NCBI GenBank assembly: GCA_017302165.1
Contig: JAFLCW010000001.1
Span: 806,001 to 870,000 of the forward strand
DNA length: 64,000 nt
Direction of reading: 5' to 3'
From: Alphaproteobacteria bacterium
GTDB lineage: Bacteria; Pseudomonadota; Alphaproteobacteria; Micavibrionales; Micavibrionaceae
A model generated the notes under the pieces. It saw only the letters and a program-made list of their open reading frames with translations, did not search any database and was not told the origin of the DNA. Each line of letters begins with the position of its first letter. The stretch's first letter is position 1. The translations under genes were made by a program, and so were the position numbers. This document shows, one piece after another, positions 27,942-36,231 of this stretch.

Positions 27942-28583
27942 CTAAGGCGCCGGGGCAAAAAGGGATACGCCTTGCGCCTGAGCAGGAGCAGGGGCTTTTT
28001 CTTCTTGTTGGGGCGGGAGTTTATCGAGTGTTGTCCATGCCCCGGTAATTGCCCGGTGGGTTCGCCAGACATCCGCCGCGGCCTTGAAGGCCATTGCGCC
28101 CACCCATGGGATCAAAAATTTTCCGGAATTTGTCAGGACAGGAATTGCCAAAGCCACAGGTAGAGTGACAGTCGGAATTAGCATATGTTCCTTATTCATC
28201 TGATGCCAGCGATTCAGCCAGTAACGGGTATCTTCCTTTAAAGGCGCGGATTGTGGTGCGCGCCGGTCAAGATAGAGGTCGAGCGGAGGTCGGCCATGCG
28301 TGAGCGCAGAGGCGGCCAGACTGGATCCTAGAAAACACATGATCCCTAAAGCACCGTCTTGCATGATTTCAAGTCCAGCTTCCGGGTTAACGCCTATTGT
28401 TGCGGCCACGCCTGTGAAAATAATGGCAAGTCCGGGAATGGCAAATTCAGGGGCGGTGATCTCTCGGACGAGGCGCGAGGCGGCATAGGTATCACGCCCC
28501 ATTAAATCCATCACAGGAAAAGGAGAGGTAATCCGGTCTGCGGCGCGGGCAAATGCGCCTTTGAGGTTGATCCATAATGACAT
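27942..28583 (-). CDS. Putative membrane protein of unknown function
   Basis: 213 residues, not recognised. Hydrophobic segments lie at about residues 47-65, 75-95 and 135-165 (LIPTVTLPVALAIPVLT); the tail is Pro/Ala/Gln-rich. It is the first of three accessory genes between flhF and flhA. A promoter (TTGACA-N16-TAATTA) lies so close that the transcript would begin at or next to the ATG, and no ribosome site precedes it, which suggests leaderless translation. No function can be assigned. Confidence 0.65.
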   Translation of the reverse strand: MSLWINLKGAFARAADRITSPFPVMDLMGRDTYAASRLVREITAPEFAIPGLAIIFTGVAATIGVNPEAGLEIMQDGALGIMCFLGSSLAASALTHGRPPLDLYLDRRAPQSAPLKEDTRYWLNRWHQMNKEHMLIPTVTLPVALAIPVLTNSGKFLIPWVGAMAFKAAADVWRTHRAITGAWTTLDKLPPQQEEKAPAPAQAQGVSLFAPAP

Positions 28584-28589
28584 GACAGA

Positions 28590-28617
28590 TAATTAACATA
28601 AATAAAAATTATGTCAA
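28590..28617 (-). promoter_or_regulatory. Sigma-70-type promoter of the 27942-28583 gene
   Basis: On the minus strand TTGACA (28617-28612), 16 bases, TAATTA (28595-28590). The expected start of transcription falls at about 28583, the first base of the gene. The -35 region shares TTGACATAATT with the promoter of the next gene upstream. Confidence 0.6.
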
Positions 28618-28632
28618 CAAAATTAAAAGAGG

Positions 28633-29484
28633 TTATGGCTTCCAGAGATCAGGTTTTTGCGCCCCCCATCCGGCGCGGCCACCTATTTCACGGGAACCTT
28701 TAGCACCAAAGCGTGCGGACTCTTCGGCAAAAACAGACCTGATGTCGGAAACTTCCCGGATTGAATCCGGGTCAATGGGTGTTGCCATGATTTTGGACGT
28801 ATCGGGGCAATAAACAGCGCGCAGACCATCGATTATCTTGTCAAATGTTTCGTGAAATTGATCTATCATAAACCGTTGAAATAATCCCGGCATAGCATGA
28901 GCATTATATTCTTTGGCAAAGTAATTATTCAATCGCCAGAAAAAATCGATAGGCTTATTTATATCTCTTGATTCTAAAACTACCTGACTCAGGATAGTGT
29001 CTATTCGGGTAATGGGCTCTAAAGACCGCGCGCTTGCAAATAAACTAGGATGATGAAGGATAAATAAAAATAATTTTTTGGGAAAAAACTGACTGCTTAT
29101 CACAACTCTCCCGCGTCCATGTCCTAGTTTTGAGGGTGCAATCCGATATTCTGATTCCAATTCACACAAACGTGTAAAAACATCATCCTTTATTGCCAAA
29201 ATATCGGCGATCAATTTTTCTAAAGCCTGTCGTTGGCACCTGGCCATTTCTTCTTTTTGTGCATCTGACGCATGGCGGAAAAACGTCGCGGCATTGATGT
29301 CTGCCTGCGTCCGTGTATTCGACTGGATATTTATCGGGCTGGGGGGCACTTGGCTCCAGAAGGCCAGGTTGTAATAGTCTATGGGATCAGAGGATGTCGC
29401 TTGATAGACAGGAATACCCATCAGATGCGTCTGAGCATACGCATAGACTGCCTTCAGCCAGTTATCGAATGCCGAATCCTTCAT
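28633..29484 (-). CDS. Protein of unknown function in the flhF-flhA accessory stretch
   Basis: About 283 residues, not recognised; probably soluble, with a helical middle (EEMARCQRQALEKLIADILA). No signal peptide or membrane segment. Part of the gene is strongly AT-rich (two sampled lines near 32-35 % GC). A very good promoter (TTGACA-N18-TATAGT) places the transcript start at the ATG at 29484, so I use that start rather than a GTG nine bases upstream, which overlaps the -10 box. Function unknown. Confidence 0.62.
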   Translation of the reverse strand: MKDSAFDNWLKAVYAYAQTHLMGIPVYQATSSDPIDYYNLAFWSQVPPSPINIQSNTRTQADINAATFFRHASDAQKEEMARCQRQALEKLIADILAIKDDVFTRLCELESEYRIAPSKLGHGRGRVVISSQFFPKKLFLFILHHPSLFASARSLEPITRIDTILSQVVLESRDINKPIDFFWRLNNYFAKEYNAHAMPGLFQRFMIDQFHETFDKIIDGLRAVYCPDTSKIMATPIDPDSIREVSDIRSVFAEESARFGAKGSREIGGRAGWGAQKPDLWKP

Positions 29485-29491
29485 AGGCCGC

Positions 29492-29521
29492 ACTATAGGC
29501 TAGGAATTTTAATTATGTCAA
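29492..29521 (-). promoter_or_regulatory. Sigma-70-type promoter of the 28633-29484 gene
   Basis: Minus strand TTGACA (29521-29516), 18-base spacer, TATAGT (29497-29492). The predicted first base is at about 29484-29485, the A of the ATG. This predicts a leaderless message. Confidence 0.65.
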
Positions 29522-29527
29522 TATAAA

Positions 29528-29554
29528 TTAGACCTGCCCCAGCGTGCGCATTTT
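29528..29554 (-). repeat. Displaced copy of the flhA 3' end (direct repeat, left)
   Basis: 27 bases that match 30402-30428 with three differences; 17 bases (29532-29548) are identical. Read on the minus strand it encodes K-M-R-T-L-G-Q-V-stop, against K-I-R-T-L-G-Q-V-stop at the true flhA end. All three differences fall at third codon positions, as expected for two alleles of the same coding end. Confidence 0.75.
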
Positions 29555-30347
29555 ATCCAAGATGATTTTTAGCCAGATTTTTCAAACGATTAGGATGTTG
29601 ATCAAAAAAATGTGTTTCTTCTGGAATGGTTACGAGCTTTAGGTTGGCTAAAGAAAAAGCTTTCTCTGCTACTTCGAGATGTTCATCTAAGATTAAAGAG
29701 TCCTTTTGGGCAGTTACAAGAGTTACTTTTCCTGACATGGGAATTCTTTCACCTATACTGTCAGCTCTCAACCACTCATCCCAGCATCTATAGGGAGCAT
29801 TAAAATCAATTCCTGTATCATTTTTAAAGCCTATGCTTTCTTTGTCTTTCCAAAAATCCATAATGCCCGGTGCGCTGGCTTCCATCCCTTGGCGAAAAAA
29901 GATCCCAGAAAAAATAGGAGCAACCAATAAAGCCGAGCGAAAGTTTTCTTTCAGTTTCAAAAGGGTCGTTACACTATAACCGCCTAATGAATACCCACAA
30001 AGGTGAAAGGGTATGTGCTTATCGCCTTCTGTCACTAGCCAGTTATAAACATCTTCCAAATTTTCAGCATGTTCCTGAAACGTAAAGTGCGTAATGTCCC
30101 CTCCACTTTGATTCAGAGAATTTCTGGTGTCAGGAACAACTGTAGACATTCCCGCGCTCAGGAAAACTTCTCTCAACCGAGTTATTACAGGCGATTGGCT
30201 CGAACCACCATATCCATGATGTATCAAGGCAACGCCAGACAAATCCCCTTGAGGTTCATAGACATTTACAAGGATACGCTCGCTTTGTCGGCTATTAATC
30301 CAATGCTGTGTTAAATTTATTTTATCAAGCATCACACATTCACACAT
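29553..30347 (-). CDS. Alpha/beta hydrolase on an AT-rich insert
   Basis: 264 residues. Oxyanion region IHHGYGGSS, nucleophile elbow CGYSLGGYS, acid in TAQKDSLI and His in PEETHFFDQHP form a complete serine-hydrolase set. Substrate unknown. Sampled lines are about 37-40 % GC against about 53 % in flhA. The gene occupies nearly all the DNA between two copies of the flhA 3' end. The first ATG is at 30347; an ATG at 30332 (MLDKINL) may be the real start, as neither has a clear ribosome site. Confidence 0.85.
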   Translation of the reverse strand: MCECVMLDKINLTQHWINSRQSERILVNVYEPQGDLSGVALIHHGYGGSSQSPVITRLREVFLSAGMSTVVPDTRNSLNQSGGDITHFTFQEHAENLEDVYNWLVTEGDKHIPFHLCGYSLGGYSVTTLLKLKENFRSALLVAPIFSGIFFRQGMEASAPGIMDFWKDKESIGFKNDTGIDFNAPYRCWDEWLRADSIGERIPMSGKVTLVTAQKDSLILDEHLEVAEKAFSLANLKLVTIPEETHFFDQHPNRLKNLAKNHLG

Positions 30348-30401
30348 ATTTTAAGTCATAGATCATATAACCTTAGAAGGATCAGAGATCAAAGAAAAAA
30401 A

Positions 30402-30428
30402 CTAAACCTGCCCCAGCGTGCGGATTTT
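30402..30428 (-). repeat. flhA 3' end (direct repeat, right)
   Basis: The genuine end of flhA; its diverged partner is at 29528-29554, 874 bases away. The pair brackets the hydrolase gene in the manner of an insertion at a gene's 3' end. Confidence 0.75.
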
Positions 30429-32522
30429 GGCTTTGGGGTGGATTTCGTTCTGGGACATGACGATGGTTTGAGGGCGGAACCGTTCAATGACCGAGCGGAC
30501 ATAGGGACGCACCGTTGGCGAGGTGAGCAGGACGGGCGTTTCCCCAACGGCAGCAAATTTTTCAAATTCACTGCGTACGGCCGAAATAAAATCCTGAAGC
30601 CGTGAAGGCGCCATGGCCAGTTGCCGTTCTTCGCCATCACCGACCAAGGCCTCACCAAACGCCTGTTCCCATTCGGGAGAGAGCGTGAGCAGGGGAACGA
30701 AACCATTCATGTTGGTATTCTTGTCACAAATCTGACGTGCCAGACGGGCGCGCACATGTTCGTTAATATAGGCAATATTCTTGGTGTAGGCGGTAGCTTC
30801 GGCGATCCCTTCGAGGATGGTGGGCAGGTCGCGTACGGATACGCGTTCCGAAACCAGATTTTGTAAGATACGTTGAAGACCGCCAATCGATACCTGCCCC
30901 GGAATGACATCGGCCACCAGTTTCTGGTATTCCTTGGGCAATTCATCCAGCAGTTTTTGAGTCTCCGCGTAAGACAGCAGATCCGACATGTTATCTTTAA
31001 CGATTTCGGTTAAGTGTGTGGTAACCACAGTTGACGCATCAACAACGGTGTAACCTTTGAAATGGGCTTCTTCGCGATATTGTTCGTCAATCCACATGGC
31101 GGGTAAACCAAAAGTGGGTTCCATTGTGCTTTCGCCGGGCAGGGCAATGGGCTGGCCGCTGGGGTCCATGCACATCAACATGCCCGGGCGCACATCGCCC
31201 CGGCCAGATTCAATTTCCTTGATACGGACGATATAGGTGTTGGCCGGAAGTTGAAGATTATCTTGAATACGCACGGCCGGTAGAACATACCCCATATCTT
31301 CGGCCAATTGCCGGCGTAATCCCTTGATCTGATCGGTGAGTTTGTTGGAACCTTCGCCTTGTACCAGTGGCAAAAGCCCATAGCCCAGTTCAAGGCGGAT
31401 GATATCCATCGCCAGTGCCTTGGAGATCGGTTCTTCGGCAGGCTTGGCACCCGGCAACATCAATTTTCCGTCTTTGCCAACGACTTGTGATTTTTTGAAA
31501 TTGTCTTCGGCCACTTGACGTTGCCACGATACATAAGCCATCCCGCCAAATACCACAGCCACAAGGGCGAAGGGACCAAAGGGAATACCGGGGGTCAACG
31601 CCAGTACCAGCATTAACCCAGACGTAATCGCCATGGCCTTGGGGTGGGCGGTGAATTGATCCAGCAAGGCTTTGTCGGCGGTGCCTTCGACCCCGGCCTT
31701 GGAAACCAGAAGACCCGCGGCGATAGACACAATCAAGGCCGGAATTTGGGAGACGAGACCATCACCAATGGTCAGAACCGTATAGGTTTCAGCCGATTCA
31801 GAAAGTGTCAGACCCTGTTGTGCCACCCCAATGATGATACCGCCGATGACATTGATGAAAACAATGAGCAACCCGGCAATTGCATCCCCGCGAACGAATT
31901 TTGACGCCCCGTCCATCGCGCCGAAAAAATTACTTTCCTGTTCCAGATTTTTACGGCGTTCCTTGGCTTCGTCCTCGGTCAAAAGGCCGGATGACAAATC
32001 AGAATCAATCGCCATTTGTTTACCCGGCATCGCATCCAATGAAAAGCGGGCGGCCACTTCGGCGATACGTCCAGATCCCTTGGTGATGACCACAAAATTG
32101 ACAATCACCAGAATGGCAAAGACAATCCCGCCCACCACATAGCTATCTTGGATGATTAATCCGCCAAAGGCGGAAATGACGGCACCCGCGCTATCGTGTC
32201 CATTATGGCCTTCGGATAAAATCAAGCGCGTTGAAGCCACATTCAACCCCAGCCGCAAGGCGGTGGAGATCAAAAGAATAGTGGGGAAGGTTGAAAACTC
32301 CAGCGGCCGTGAAATCGACAGCGTCAGCATCAGGATAAACACAGAAAACAAAATAGAAATCGTCAGTCCAATATCCAAAAGCCATGTGGGGATCGGCAGT
32401 AACATAAAGGTCAGGATGGCAATAATCCCGGCCGCCAACGCGACATCCCCACGCAGAACGCCGCCCAGCGCACTTTGTGCGGAACCGGCAGTCGGGGGGG
32501 TATAATTTTGTGGTACGGCCAT
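30402..32522 (-). CDS. flhA: Flagellar export gate protein FlhA
   Basis: 706 residues. The N-terminal half has about eight membrane segments with the family block RPLEFSTFPTILLISTALRL and RFSLDAMPGKQMAIDSDL (the FHIPEP region). The C-terminal half is the cytoplasmic ring that binds substrate-chaperone complexes, including HLTEIVKDN. Intact to the C-terminus KIRTLGQV. It would work with FliI, FliH, FliJ and the FliPQR/FlhB proteins encoded elsewhere. Confidence 0.97.
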   Translation of the reverse strand: MAVPQNYTPPTAGSAQSALGGVLRGDVALAAGIIAILTFMLLPIPTWLLDIGLTISILFSVFILMLTLSISRPLEFSTFPTILLISTALRLGLNVASTRLILSEGHNGHDSAGAVISAFGGLIIQDSYVVGGIVFAILVIVNFVVITKGSGRIAEVAARFSLDAMPGKQMAIDSDLSSGLLTEDEAKERRKNLEQESNFFGAMDGASKFVRGDAIAGLLIVFINVIGGIIIGVAQQGLTLSESAETYTVLTIGDGLVSQIPALIVSIAAGLLVSKAGVEGTADKALLDQFTAHPKAMAITSGLMLVLALTPGIPFGPFALVAVVFGGMAYVSWQRQVAEDNFKKSQVVGKDGKLMLPGAKPAEEPISKALAMDIIRLELGYGLLPLVQGEGSNKLTDQIKGLRRQLAEDMGYVLPAVRIQDNLQLPANTYIVRIKEIESGRGDVRPGMLMCMDPSGQPIALPGESTMEPTFGLPAMWIDEQYREEAHFKGYTVVDASTVVTTHLTEIVKDNMSDLLSYAETQKLLDELPKEYQKLVADVIPGQVSIGGLQRILQNLVSERVSVRDLPTILEGIAEATAYTKNIAYINEHVRARLARQICDKNTNMNGFVPLLTLSPEWEQAFGEALVGDGEERQLAMAPSRLQDFISAVRSEFEKFAAVGETPVLLTSPTVRPYVRSVIERFRPQTIVMSQNEIHPKAKIRTLGQV

Positions 32523-32711
32523 GATTCGAGTGGGTGTCTTTAATGTTGGCGTGGGTGTGAATGGTGGCGGAATTAATGTTCTTATTCATTTTACCGTTAG
32601 AGCCCTGATTTTGTAAATCATTCAAACGGGTTAAGGGCGATAGATTTTTCGTTGGATAGTTGGCGGTAAAGCCTTGTCGGGTGCATAATAAACGTCAGAG
32701 AATATAAACTA

Positions 32712-32740
32712 TTGAGATTTGGTCACTCTTTGTATATATT
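32712..32740 (+). promoter_or_regulatory. Sigma-70-type promoter of the lipoprotein gene
   Basis: TTGAGA (32712-32717), 17-base spacer, TATATT (32735-32740). Transcription would begin near 32747, about 40 bases before the chosen ATG. Confidence 0.5.
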
Positions 32741-32788
32741 ATAGAAAATAATTTGCCGTTTTTATTAACCAATATGAAAGGTCGCCTG

Positions 32789-33571
32789 ATGGTTTCACGT
32801 TTCCGCTTTGGTATGTTGGCAATATCGCTGAGCTGTTTGTCGGCGTGTTCCCATTACAGTGCAGATCTGGCCGCATTGGAATCCAAAATTGACAGTGCGC
32901 CTCAACCTCCGGTTCAAGTAGCGATGAATGACGCCCAGTTATCACAGATGGCACCTGCCGCTGGGGGTGACATGGGCGTGACATCTCCGGCCGTATCTTT
33001 TCAGGAATTATTAGCGCGTGAATATCTGCGTTTGGCGCAGGTCAATGAAGACGCCATGGATTATAAAACGGCCCGTTACTACACGATGAAGGCCAAATCC
33101 TCTGCCACAGGCCAACCCACCCCACCCGGCACCCCGGCACAATTTGGATTAACCGGCAAGGCAACCCCGGCTTTGCAATCGGCGCGTGCTGAACTGACGG
33201 CGGCTTTGACACATAACATGGTGCCTGCCAACTTTGCCTCGTTGGTGAGTGCGCAAACCCAGTTCGATGCCTGGATGGATGATATTCAGGATGGCCGGGC
33301 CGGGGCGGCGGAAGGATTCAAGAGCGCGAGCGAGGTTTCTTTCCGCAACGCGTTGTCTCAGGTTGTGGCGTCTTCGCTTGAGGCTGTACCCCCAGCTTCA
33401 TGGTTGCCTTCGGCCACGAACCCCCAAGATATACCGCCCCCGGCTCAGCAGGCTGTTGTACCTGCGCCAGCACAGGGCATGACGCCGATTTCTCCACGGC
33501 CTCAAAACGCGCCATATCAACCCCCGGCACCTTTGCCGCCAGCCAATGCCCCGCGTCAGGTCAATAATTAA
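32789..33571 (+). CDS. Putative lipoprotein with a helical domain and Pro-rich tail
   Basis: About 260 residues. The signal peptide MVSRFRFGMLAISLSCLSAC ends in a lipobox (LSAC), so it is probably an outer- or inner-membrane lipoprotein. LLAREYLRLAQVNEDAMDYK and TARYYTMKAKSSATGQPTPP resemble the N-terminal domain found in front of OmpA domains in related bacteria, but no OmpA domain is present. The C-terminal 60 residues are Pro/Ala/Gln-rich. It is divergent from flhA. The start at 32789 has an AAAGG site seven bases upstream. Confidence 0.72.
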   Translation: MVSRFRFGMLAISLSCLSACSHYSADLAALESKIDSAPQPPVQVAMNDAQLSQMAPAAGGDMGVTSPAVSFQELLAREYLRLAQVNEDAMDYKTARYYTMKAKSSATGQPTPPGTPAQFGLTGKATPALQSARAELTAALTHNMVPANFASLVSAQTQFDAWMDDIQDGRAGAAEGFKSASEVSFRNALSQVVASSLEAVPPASWLPSATNPQDIPPPAQQAVVPAPAQGMTPISPRPQNAPYQPPAPLPPANAPRQVNN

Positions 33572-33598
33572 AGCGTGAGAGGGGTCTTAAACCTAACC

Positions 33599-34993
33599 TT
33601 ATGACCCGGTCAGTGAGGCCGGAATATCGCGGCCTTCTATTTTATATTCGTTTAATTTATTTCGAAGCGTGCGGATCGATATCCCCAGAATGGTGGCCGC
33701 ATGCGTGCGGTTACCCAGACAATGTTCAAGGGTATTTAGAATCATATCCCGTTCAACATCGGCGATGGTTCGGCCAATTAACGATTCAACGGCGCCCGGA
33801 TTTTTTATCGAGGCATTAGATACCCCGGCACCTGATACACCCGCCGGGTCAGGTGCTTTCATCGAAACACCCGAAGCGCTGGTTGAGGTAAAACCGGATA
33901 CTTCAATCGCCAAGGCATCCGCCTCAATTTCATTCTCCAGCGACATCAGGATGGCGCGGTGAAGCGTGTTTTCCAGTTCCCGGATATTCCCGCGCCAGTG
34001 ATAGGATTTTAATTTTTTTTGCGCATCCCCTGAGATTTTCTTTTTGCCGATCCCGTTGGCTTCGGCATATTTATCGGCGAAAAATTGAGCCAATGGCACA
34101 ATATCCGCGGGGCGTTCCCGAAGCGAGGGCAAGCGCACATTTACGACATTCAAGCGGAAATAAAGATCTTCCCGGAATTCGCCCTTACTGACGCTTTCTT
34201 CAAGATTGCGGTTTGATGTCGCGATAATCCGGACATCGACTTTAACAGGATCATTGCTTCCGATACGTGTGATTTCACGTTCCTGAAGGGCGCGCAATAA
34301 TTTAGCCTGAAGCATGGGGTGCATTTCTGACACCTCATCCAGAAGAAGCGTGCCAGTATGGGCTTCTTCAAATTTACCGACGCGCCGGGATGTGGCCCCC
34401 GTAAAGGCACCTTTTTCGTGACCGAATAATTCTGATTCAAGCAGGTTTTCAGGAATGGCCGCGCAATTGACGGCAATGAAAGGGCCTCCCCCACGTTTTG
34501 ATTTGTTGTGCATGTACCGGGACATGACTTCTTTGCCGGTGCCGGATTCTCCCGTGATCAGAACAGTGGCTTCGGAGGGGGCAATTTTATCGGCGAGTTT
34601 CATGACATTGACCATCGAGGGGTCATTCGCGATCATGGTACTGTCTTCTTCAGTCACCGCCCGCAAAATGGCGGCAATCAATTCAGCATCCGGGGGCAGG
34701 GGGACATATTCTTTTGCACCATCCTGAATGGCTTTCACCGCGGCTCTGGAATCTGTCCCGATCCCGCAAGCGACAACGGGAACGCAGATACGCTCTGCTT
34801 CAAGTTGTGCAATCAGGCTTCCGATCTTCTGCTTGACGTCACACATGACAACATCGGCGCCCTTACCATTCCTGAGCGCGCCTAAGGCTTCGTCAATATC
34901 TTCACAGTGAATAACCTTGGCGCCTTTTTGCAGGGCGATTTTGCCTGCCGCACTGATATAGCCTTCGAGTTGCCCCACAATCATCAGGCGCAT
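33599..34993 (-). CDS. flbD: Sigma-54-dependent flagellar activator FlbD
   Basis: 464 residues: receiver-like domain (1-115), AAA+ domain (about 125-355), Fis-type HTH at the C-terminus (HAATILGISIRTLRNKLNEY). Walker A GESGTGKE is at 148-155 and the sigma-54 contact loop GAFTGA at 195-200. The receiver lacks the usual acidic pair near its start (MRLMIVGQLEGY), as in Caulobacter FlbD, which is activated by FliX rather than by ordinary phosphotransfer. fliX is at 55247-55684. Its likely targets here are the sigma-54 promoters before flgF and fliM. Confidence 0.93.
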   Translation of the reverse strand: MRLMIVGQLEGYISAAGKIALQKGAKVIHCEDIDEALGALRNGKGADVVMCDVKQKIGSLIAQLEAERICVPVVACGIGTDSRAAVKAIQDGAKEYVPLPPDAELIAAILRAVTEEDSTMIANDPSMVNVMKLADKIAPSEATVLITGESGTGKEVMSRYMHNKSKRGGGPFIAVNCAAIPENLLESELFGHEKGAFTGATSRRVGKFEEAHTGTLLLDEVSEMHPMLQAKLLRALQEREITRIGSNDPVKVDVRIIATSNRNLEESVSKGEFREDLYFRLNVVNVRLPSLRERPADIVPLAQFFADKYAEANGIGKKKISGDAQKKLKSYHWRGNIRELENTLHRAILMSLENEIEADALAIEVSGFTSTSASGVSMKAPDPAGVSGAGVSNASIKNPGAVESLIGRTIADVERDMILNTLEHCLGNRTHAATILGISIRTLRNKLNEYKIEGRDIPASLTGS

Positions 34994-35015
34994 GGTATTT
35001 TACTCCTCTAATCTT

Positions 35016-35873
35016 TTAGTCAAAATATTTGATACGCTCGTCTGGCGGTAATTCGCTGTTCAACAGCATCTCCAGTCGCCGCGGGCTTTCCTGACGCGCC
35101 ATCGATGACATGGCTGTTAAAATTAGCGTTCTGATTTTGGCTTCGTCATTTGAATTCCGCTCCAGTTTTGCGGCGAGCGGCGTTAAGACCACTGTCCCCA
35201 AAAGTGCCCCGTAAAAGGTGGTGAGCAACGCCACCGCCATCGCGGGACCAATACTATCTGGGTTGGATAGATCCGCCAGCATCTGTACGAGCCCCACCAA
35301 CGTGCCGATCAAACCCATAGCAGGCGCCACTTCGGCACCCCGGCGGGCGATACTGGCCGAACGCCGATGACGTTCCACCAGCGCGTCAATATCCTGCGAG
35401 AGCACACGTTCAACATCTTCGCCGCTATACCCATCCGTGACAATCTGAAGGGCGTCGGCCAGAACCTTGTCTTTGCTGATTTCCCGTTCAAGATAGCTGA
35501 AGGCCAGAAACCCTTTTTTCCGCGAAATGACGGCCATATCCATTAATTGACGTGCCATCACAGATAATTTTGTCTGCCGTTTGAAGAGGGACTGCCCGAA
35601 TATTTTTCCGGCTTTGGAGAGTTCATCCCACGTGTAAGACGTACTGGTCACAAAGATGGTGCCGAACACCACAATAAACAGAGAGGGTACATCAAAAAAA
35701 CTGGCGTTGCTTTGGCTAATCAGGATAGCGATGACAATCACGAGTAAAGATAAAACCAAACCCGCTATTGTCACATAATCCGGCGTGATCTCAGGACGCG
35801 CGATGGTCAAAGTTACTTCGCCGGAATTATCCAGCGGGTCAGACATCAGAGGAGGGGAGGATATGTCATTCAT
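35016..35873 (-). CDS. motA: MotA-type flagellar stator protein
   Basis: 285 residues of the MotA/PomA/TolQ/ExbB family. Membrane segments lie at about residues 35-55, 62-80 and, after a cytoplasmic loop, at about 180-200 and 210-235. The Pro of APAMGLIGTLVGLVQML is the conserved proton-path segment. It stands between flbD and fliN; no motB follows, so its partner must be elsewhere. A longer N-terminus before the first helix resembles alphaproteobacterial variants. Confidence 0.88.
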   Translation of the reverse strand: MNDISSPPLMSDPLDNSGEVTLTIARPEITPDYVTIAGLVLSLLVIVIAILISQSNASFFDVPSLFIVVFGTIFVTSTSYTWDELSKAGKIFGQSLFKRQTKLSVMARQLMDMAVISRKKGFLAFSYLEREISKDKVLADALQIVTDGYSGEDVERVLSQDIDALVERHRRSASIARRGAEVAPAMGLIGTLVGLVQMLADLSNPDSIGPAMAVALLTTFYGALLGTVVLTPLAAKLERNSNDEAKIRTLILTAMSSMARQESPRRLEMLLNSELPPDERIKYFD

Positions 35874-35892
35874 TCAAAATTCGAATTTTTTT

Positions 35893-36231
35893 TTAGGTTT
35901 TATCGGATTTGACGATTTCGGTCATGGTGATGCCCAGCTTATCTTCGACGACCACCACTTCTCCCCGGGCGACCAGACGGTTATTCACATAGATATCGAT
36001 GGCTTCGCCGACCTTACGGTCAAGTTCTACCACCGCGCCGCGTCCCAGTTTCAATAATTGGTTTACTGGCATGCTGGCTCGCCCTAAAACCGCAGAGATT
36101 TGAACGGGGATATCGTAAATCGCTGTGACATCGTTGGCCATGGGTTCGCCAACTTTCCATTGTTTTTCATCCTTGGGGACTTCGCTGTCGTCCATTTCCT
36201 GAAGGTTCATGCCTTTACCGTCGTTGCTCAT
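35893..36231 (-). CDS. fliN: Flagellar motor switch protein FliN
   Basis: 112 residues with the SpoA/FliN domain in the C-terminal 75: IPVQISAVLGRASMPVNQLL, then LGRGAVVELDRKVGEAIDIY and VNNRLVARGEVVVVEDKLGI. Forms the lower C-ring with FliM and FliG and binds FliH. It overlaps fliH by four bases. Confidence 0.96.
   Translation of the reverse strand: MSNDGKGMNLQEMDDSEVPKDEKQWKVGEPMANDVTAIYDIPVQISAVLGRASMPVNQLLKLGRGAVVELDRKVGEAIDIYVNNRLVARGEVVVVEDKLGITMTEIVKSDKT

Noticed and set aside
32203..32625. 140-codon minus-strand frame overlapping the flhA start
   Set aside because: Shares most of its length with flhA in another frame; flhA is certain.
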